NCBI GenBank assembly: GCA_041177965.1
Contig: JBEGWF010000082.1
Location: forward strand, 1 to 42,774
Origin: SXXZ01 sp041177965
GTDB lineage: Bacteria; Verrucomicrobiota; Verrucomicrobiia; Limisphaerales; UBA9464
Direction: 5' to 3'
DNA: 42,774 nt
The notes under the pieces were generated by a model. It made no database searches and was not told where the DNA came from. It worked only from the letters and a program-made list of their open reading frames with translations. The translations under genes and the position numbers were made by a program. Below, one piece after another: positions 40,365 to 42,774 of this stretch; position 1 is the first letter of the stretch, and every line of letters starts with the position of its first letter.

Positions 40365-40847
40365 TCAGGCGATCCGTCGCAGGACCTCATCGACCAGCGC
40401 CTCGGGCGGGCGTGAGATGTCGAGGGTGATGGCGTCGTCGGGCGATTCCAGGGTTGCGAACTGGCTGTCGAGCAGGCTCACCGGCATGAAGTGGCCCGAT
40501 CGGGCCCGCATCCGGCCCTCGATGAGTTCCCGCGAACCGCTCAGATGCACGAAGCGCACCCAGGGCTCCCCGCGTCCGAGGGTGTCGCGGTACGATTCCT
40601 TCAGGGCCGAGCAGGCGATGATCCCGCTGCGGCCGGCGGCGTGCTCGGACTCCATGTGGGAGCGGATCGCCTGCAACCAGGGCCAGCGGTCCTCGTCCTG
40701 CAGGGGAATGCCGGCCTTCATCTTGGCGATGTTGGCCGCGGGATGGAACCCGTCGGCATCGCGGAATTCCCAGCCGAGACGACCGCCCAAGGCCTGACCC
40801 AGCGTGGTCTTGCCGGAGCCGGCCACCCCCATGACGACGAGAAACAT
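40365..40847 (-). CDS. gntK: Gluconokinase (GntK-type)
   Basis: The 160-residue protein has the size of GntK/IdnK gluconokinases (about 165-175) and the P-loop kinase fold. It starts MFLVVMGVAGSGKTTLGQALGGRL, the family Walker A, then FRDADGFHPAANIAKMKAGIPLQDEDRWPWLQAI with the gluconate-binding DaDxFHp motif, GIIACSALKESYRDTLG, VRFVHLSGSRELIEGRMRARSGHFMP and ATLESPDD near the C-terminus. It phosphorylates D-gluconate to 6-phosphogluconate for the pentose phosphate or Entner-Doudoroff pathways. The gene lies 55 bp downstream of fabI on the same strand; the ATG follows ACC with no Shine-Dalgarno sequence. No gluconate transporter or regulator is in the window. Confidence 0.95.
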   Translation of the reverse strand: MFLVVMGVAGSGKTTLGQALGGRLGWEFRDADGFHPAANIAKMKAGIPLQDEDRWPWLQAIRSHMESEHAAGRSGIIACSALKESYRDTLGRGEPWVRFVHLSGSRELIEGRMRARSGHFMPVSLLDSQFATLESPDDAITLDISRPPEALVDEVLRRIA

Positions 40848-40902
40848 GGTGTTTGAAATCCAAGCTCGGGTTCAGGCCGTGGAGCCGCGGGGCCGTCGGG
40901 CC

Positions 40903-41673
40903 TCACATGCCCATGATCTGGTAGCCGCTGTCCACGTAGAGCACCTGGCCCGTGATGGCCGCGGCCCCGTCGGAGGCCAGGAACACGCCGGTGTGGCCCA
41001 GTTCGGAAGGCTCCACGTTGCGCTTGAGCGGCGAGTGGGCCTCGTAATGCTTGAGCATGTCGGTGAAGCCGGCGATGCCGCGGGCGGCCAGCGTGTTCAT
41101 CGGGCCGGCGCTGATGCAGTTCACGCGGATCTTCCTGGGGCCCAGGCTGTAGGCCAAATACCGGGTGGACGATTCGAGCGAGGCCTTGGCCACGCCCATC
41201 ACGTTGTAGTGGGGGATGACCTTCTCGGCGCCGTAGTAGCTCATGGCCACGATGGATCCGCCCTGGTCCATGAGCGGAGCCGCCTCGCGGGCCAGACCGA
41301 TCAGCGAGTAGGCGCTCACGTCGTGGGCCACCCGGAAAGCCTCGCGGCTGGTGTTCAGGAAATCGCCCTCGAGGGCCTCCTTGGGCGCGAAGGCCACCGC
41401 GTGCAGCAGCAGGTCCAGACGCCCGAACTTCTCCTTCACCGCGCCGAACACCGAGCGGATCTGGTCGTCGCTGGTGACATCGCAGGGGAGGATCAGCGTG
41501 TCGGCCCCGAAGGTGCCGGCCAGTTCCTCCACGTTGTCCTTCAGTCGCTCGCCCTGGTAGGTGAACGCGAGCCTTGCGCCCTCGCGGTGCCAGGCCTGGG
41601 CGATGGCCCAGGCGATGGAGCGCTTGTTGGCGACGCCGAACACGATGCCGAGTTTGCCTTCGAGGAGTCCCAT
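40903..41673 (-). CDS. fabI: Enoyl-ACP reductase FabI
   Basis: The 256-residue enzyme is a divergent short-chain dehydrogenase that reduces enoyl-ACP with NAD(P)H in the last step of fatty acid elongation. It opens MGLLEGKLGIVFGVANKRSIAWAIAQ with the FabI-type nucleotide-binding motif, has LAFTYQGERL, ILPCDVTSD, LLLHAVAFAPKEAL, and the catalytic MSYYGAEKVIPHYNVMGVAKASLE holding Tyr and Lys with the Y-x6-K spacing. LGPRKIRVNCISAGPMNTLAARGI and the closing YVDSGYQIMGM are also conserved. The ATG at 41671-41673 gives the standard N-terminus. The reading frame of the next upstream gene runs 133 bp into this gene in another frame. Triclosan-type inhibitors target this family, and the catalytic residues look intact. 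Confidence 0.97.
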   Translation of the reverse strand: MGLLEGKLGIVFGVANKRSIAWAIAQAWHREGARLAFTYQGERLKDNVEELAGTFGADTLILPCDVTSDDQIRSVFGAVKEKFGRLDLLLHAVAFAPKEALEGDFLNTSREAFRVAHDVSAYSLIGLAREAAPLMDQGGSIVAMSYYGAEKVIPHYNVMGVAKASLESSTRYLAYSLGPRKIRVNCISAGPMNTLAARGIAGFTDMLKHYEAHSPLKRNVEPSELGHTGVFLASDGAAAITGQVLYVDSGYQIMGM

Positions 41674-42774
41674 AAAGAGACGGCAGTGTGGGAAAACACC
41701 GGCCCGGGGGCAAGACCGGCCGAGGAATGGGTCCAGGTGTTGTTCAAGGCGTTGGCCGAGGAGGCATCGGCCCCCTGCGGCGATCCGGATTCGGCGGGAT
41801 GGTTTCCCGGGGTACCCTTCCGGGCCGTCGTCTCCCGCGACCCGTCCGCACCGATCGCCACGCCGTCGGCCGGCAGATACCGCAGGGCGCTGTCGGGACA
41901 GTCCCACGTGGCCCAGCCCAGATTGAGGTTGCGGTAGAAGCCTTCGAAGGAGGTGATCTCGATCGACTCGACCTGGTACAGGTCGCCGGCGATGGCCTCG
42001 ACGGAGATCCAGCGCGTCTCGTAATCGCCATACACGCTCGGGATCTTCCAGACATGGGTCTTGGACCGACCGGATCGGGTCTTTCCGATCATCGTCACGA
42101 AGGTGCAGTCGTCACCGCAGCTGTCCTGGATCTCGAGGCTGACCCAGACCACCCGTTTTTTCGCGGTCGGCGGGCATCGGAAGACATGCAGGCCCTTTTC
42201 ACCCCGGTTCGCGTTGGGCGTCCACGACTCCACGATCCGGGACCCACCGGCCGGGTCGACCTCCGTCACGATGGAGCGATCGGCGGCCACCGAAGTGTCC
42301 GTGGTCGCCAACAGTGTCGTCTTCGGCGGCACGAGGGCGACCCGCACCGGAGACAGGCGGGTCTTCTCATCCGGGTCCTTCGGGCAATAGGCGAGGAACT
42401 GCACCGTGTCGCGGAGTCCGGCCATGAACGGCGGGGCGTAGTAGGACACCGCATTCGGTTCGCCGTTGGGGTGGAAGGGTTTTCCGTCCGAGGCGCTGGC
42501 CCACTCGAAGGTGGGCGCGCTGTCGTACCGGCGCCACGGCCAGGGGAATGCGGGCGAGGGGGCCGCCAGCAACCACCCGTACCCGGAACGCACGGCCAAC
42601 CGGGTCTTGGCGGCATCCACCGAATAGTACAGGCAGGTGCAGCCGCCGGCCTCCAGTTCGATCGACGGTCCTTCGCCGCGTCCCGGCAGTCGGAAGGGAA
42701 CGGCCTTCTCGGGCACCGTTTGGCGGATCCAGGCGAGCATCGCCTCCTCGGAGGCGGGTTCCGTCGCCGCGAGG
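41541..42774 (-). CDS. Hypothetical protein, 5' end outside window, overlapping fabI
   Basis: The frame is open from the right edge of the window, so this is probably the C-terminal part of a longer gene, with at least 410 residues present. I do not recognise the family. It has aromatic-rich segments (YGWLLAAPSPAFPWPWRRYD, SYYAPPFMAGLRD), a YCPKDPDEKTRLSPV stretch, and regular beta-like strands such as GLHVFRCPPTAKKRVVWVSLEIQDSCGDDCTFV and WKIPSVYGDYETRWISVEAIAGDLYQVESIEI. The last clearly structured part ends around NLNLGWATWDCPDSALRYLPADGVAIG, near 41850. The following residues are Ser/Pro/Arg-rich and continue 133 bp into fabI in a different frame, which is unusual; the natural stop may have been lost. 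It lies upstream of fabI on the same strand. Confidence 0.6.
   Translation of the reverse strand, partial: LAATEPASEEAMLAWIRQTVPEKAVPFRLPGRGEGPSIELEAGGCTCLYYSVDAAKTRLAVRSGYGWLLAAPSPAFPWPWRRYDSAPTFEWASASDGKPFHPNGEPNAVSYYAPPFMAGLRDTVQFLAYCPKDPDEKTRLSPVRVALVPPKTTLLATTDTSVAADRSIVTEVDPAGGSRIVESWTPNANRGEKGLHVFRCPPTAKKRVVWVSLEIQDSCGDDCTFVTMIGKTRSGRSKTHVWKIPSVYGDYETRWISVEAIAGDLYQVESIEITSFEGFYRNLNLGWATWDCPDSALRYLPADGVAIGADGSRETTARKGTPGNHPAESGSPQGADASSANALNNTWTHSSAGLAPGPVFSHTAVSLWDSSKANSASCSASPTSAPSPGPSPRPGTARAQGSRSPTRASD

Overview
The window is about 42.8 kb of GC-rich bacterial chromosome with dense housekeeping and envelope genes on both strands. I saw no tRNA or rRNA gene, prophage, intact IS element or CRISPR array. 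The gene content fits a Gram-negative member of the PVC group, most likely Verrucomicrobiota: secreted DUF1080 glycoside hydrolase-like protein, SASA-type esterase, secreted sialidase, TonB receptor, MBOAT/SGNH pair, Sco protein fused to a CusF-like domain. Shine-Dalgarno sequences are scarce. The phylum is an inference from gene families; there is no marker RNA here.

Layout. 1-5.0 kb: the end of trpE, a RidA-family protein, a PEP-hydrolase-like TIM barrel, a two-gene minus-strand unit (double-domain CbiX, then CusF-Sco lipoprotein) and a secreted DUF1080 protein. 5.0-8.4 kb: pyrG, whose last codons and stop are tandemly copied downstream, and a GTP cyclohydrolase II fused to a second, degenerate copy of itself. 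8.5-13.5 kb: a TonB-dependent receptor with a clear terminator, then a translationally coupled pair for extracellular purine nucleosides (NUP-family lipoprotein plus exported adenosine deaminase). 13.5-15.9 kb: exported sialidase and SASA esterase, a plausible sialoglycan pair. 16.0-18.7 kb: tex, followed by three tandem copies of a REP-like double-palindrome element whose units start and end in GTAG/CTAC. 18.9-22.1 kb: divergent amino-acid permease and exported M28 peptidase. 22.1-29.0 kb: a minus-strand cassette of a 1414-residue membrane protein of unknown function, an MBOAT acyltransferase and an SGNH partner, probably acylating an envelope or exported glycan. 29.2-32.4 kb: PEP carboxylase and a G-rich intergenic region with a potential G-quadruplex. 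32.4-37.8 kb: thiopurine methyltransferase divergent from an NsrR-like Rrf2 regulator, then a minus-strand run containing the surA-pdxA gene order and an exported C45 Ntn-hydrolase. 37.9-42.8 kb: YaeQ, YgjP-type metalloprotease coupled to a thioredoxin-like ferredoxin, a double-ACT protein, gluconokinase, fabI and a truncated hypothetical gene that runs into fabI.

The least explained items are the REP-like array after tex, the giant membrane protein with visible internal repetition beside the MBOAT/SGNH pair, the duplicated GTP cyclohydrolase II, and the copied 3' end of pyrG. Function calls come from reading motifs by eye. No database search was run.
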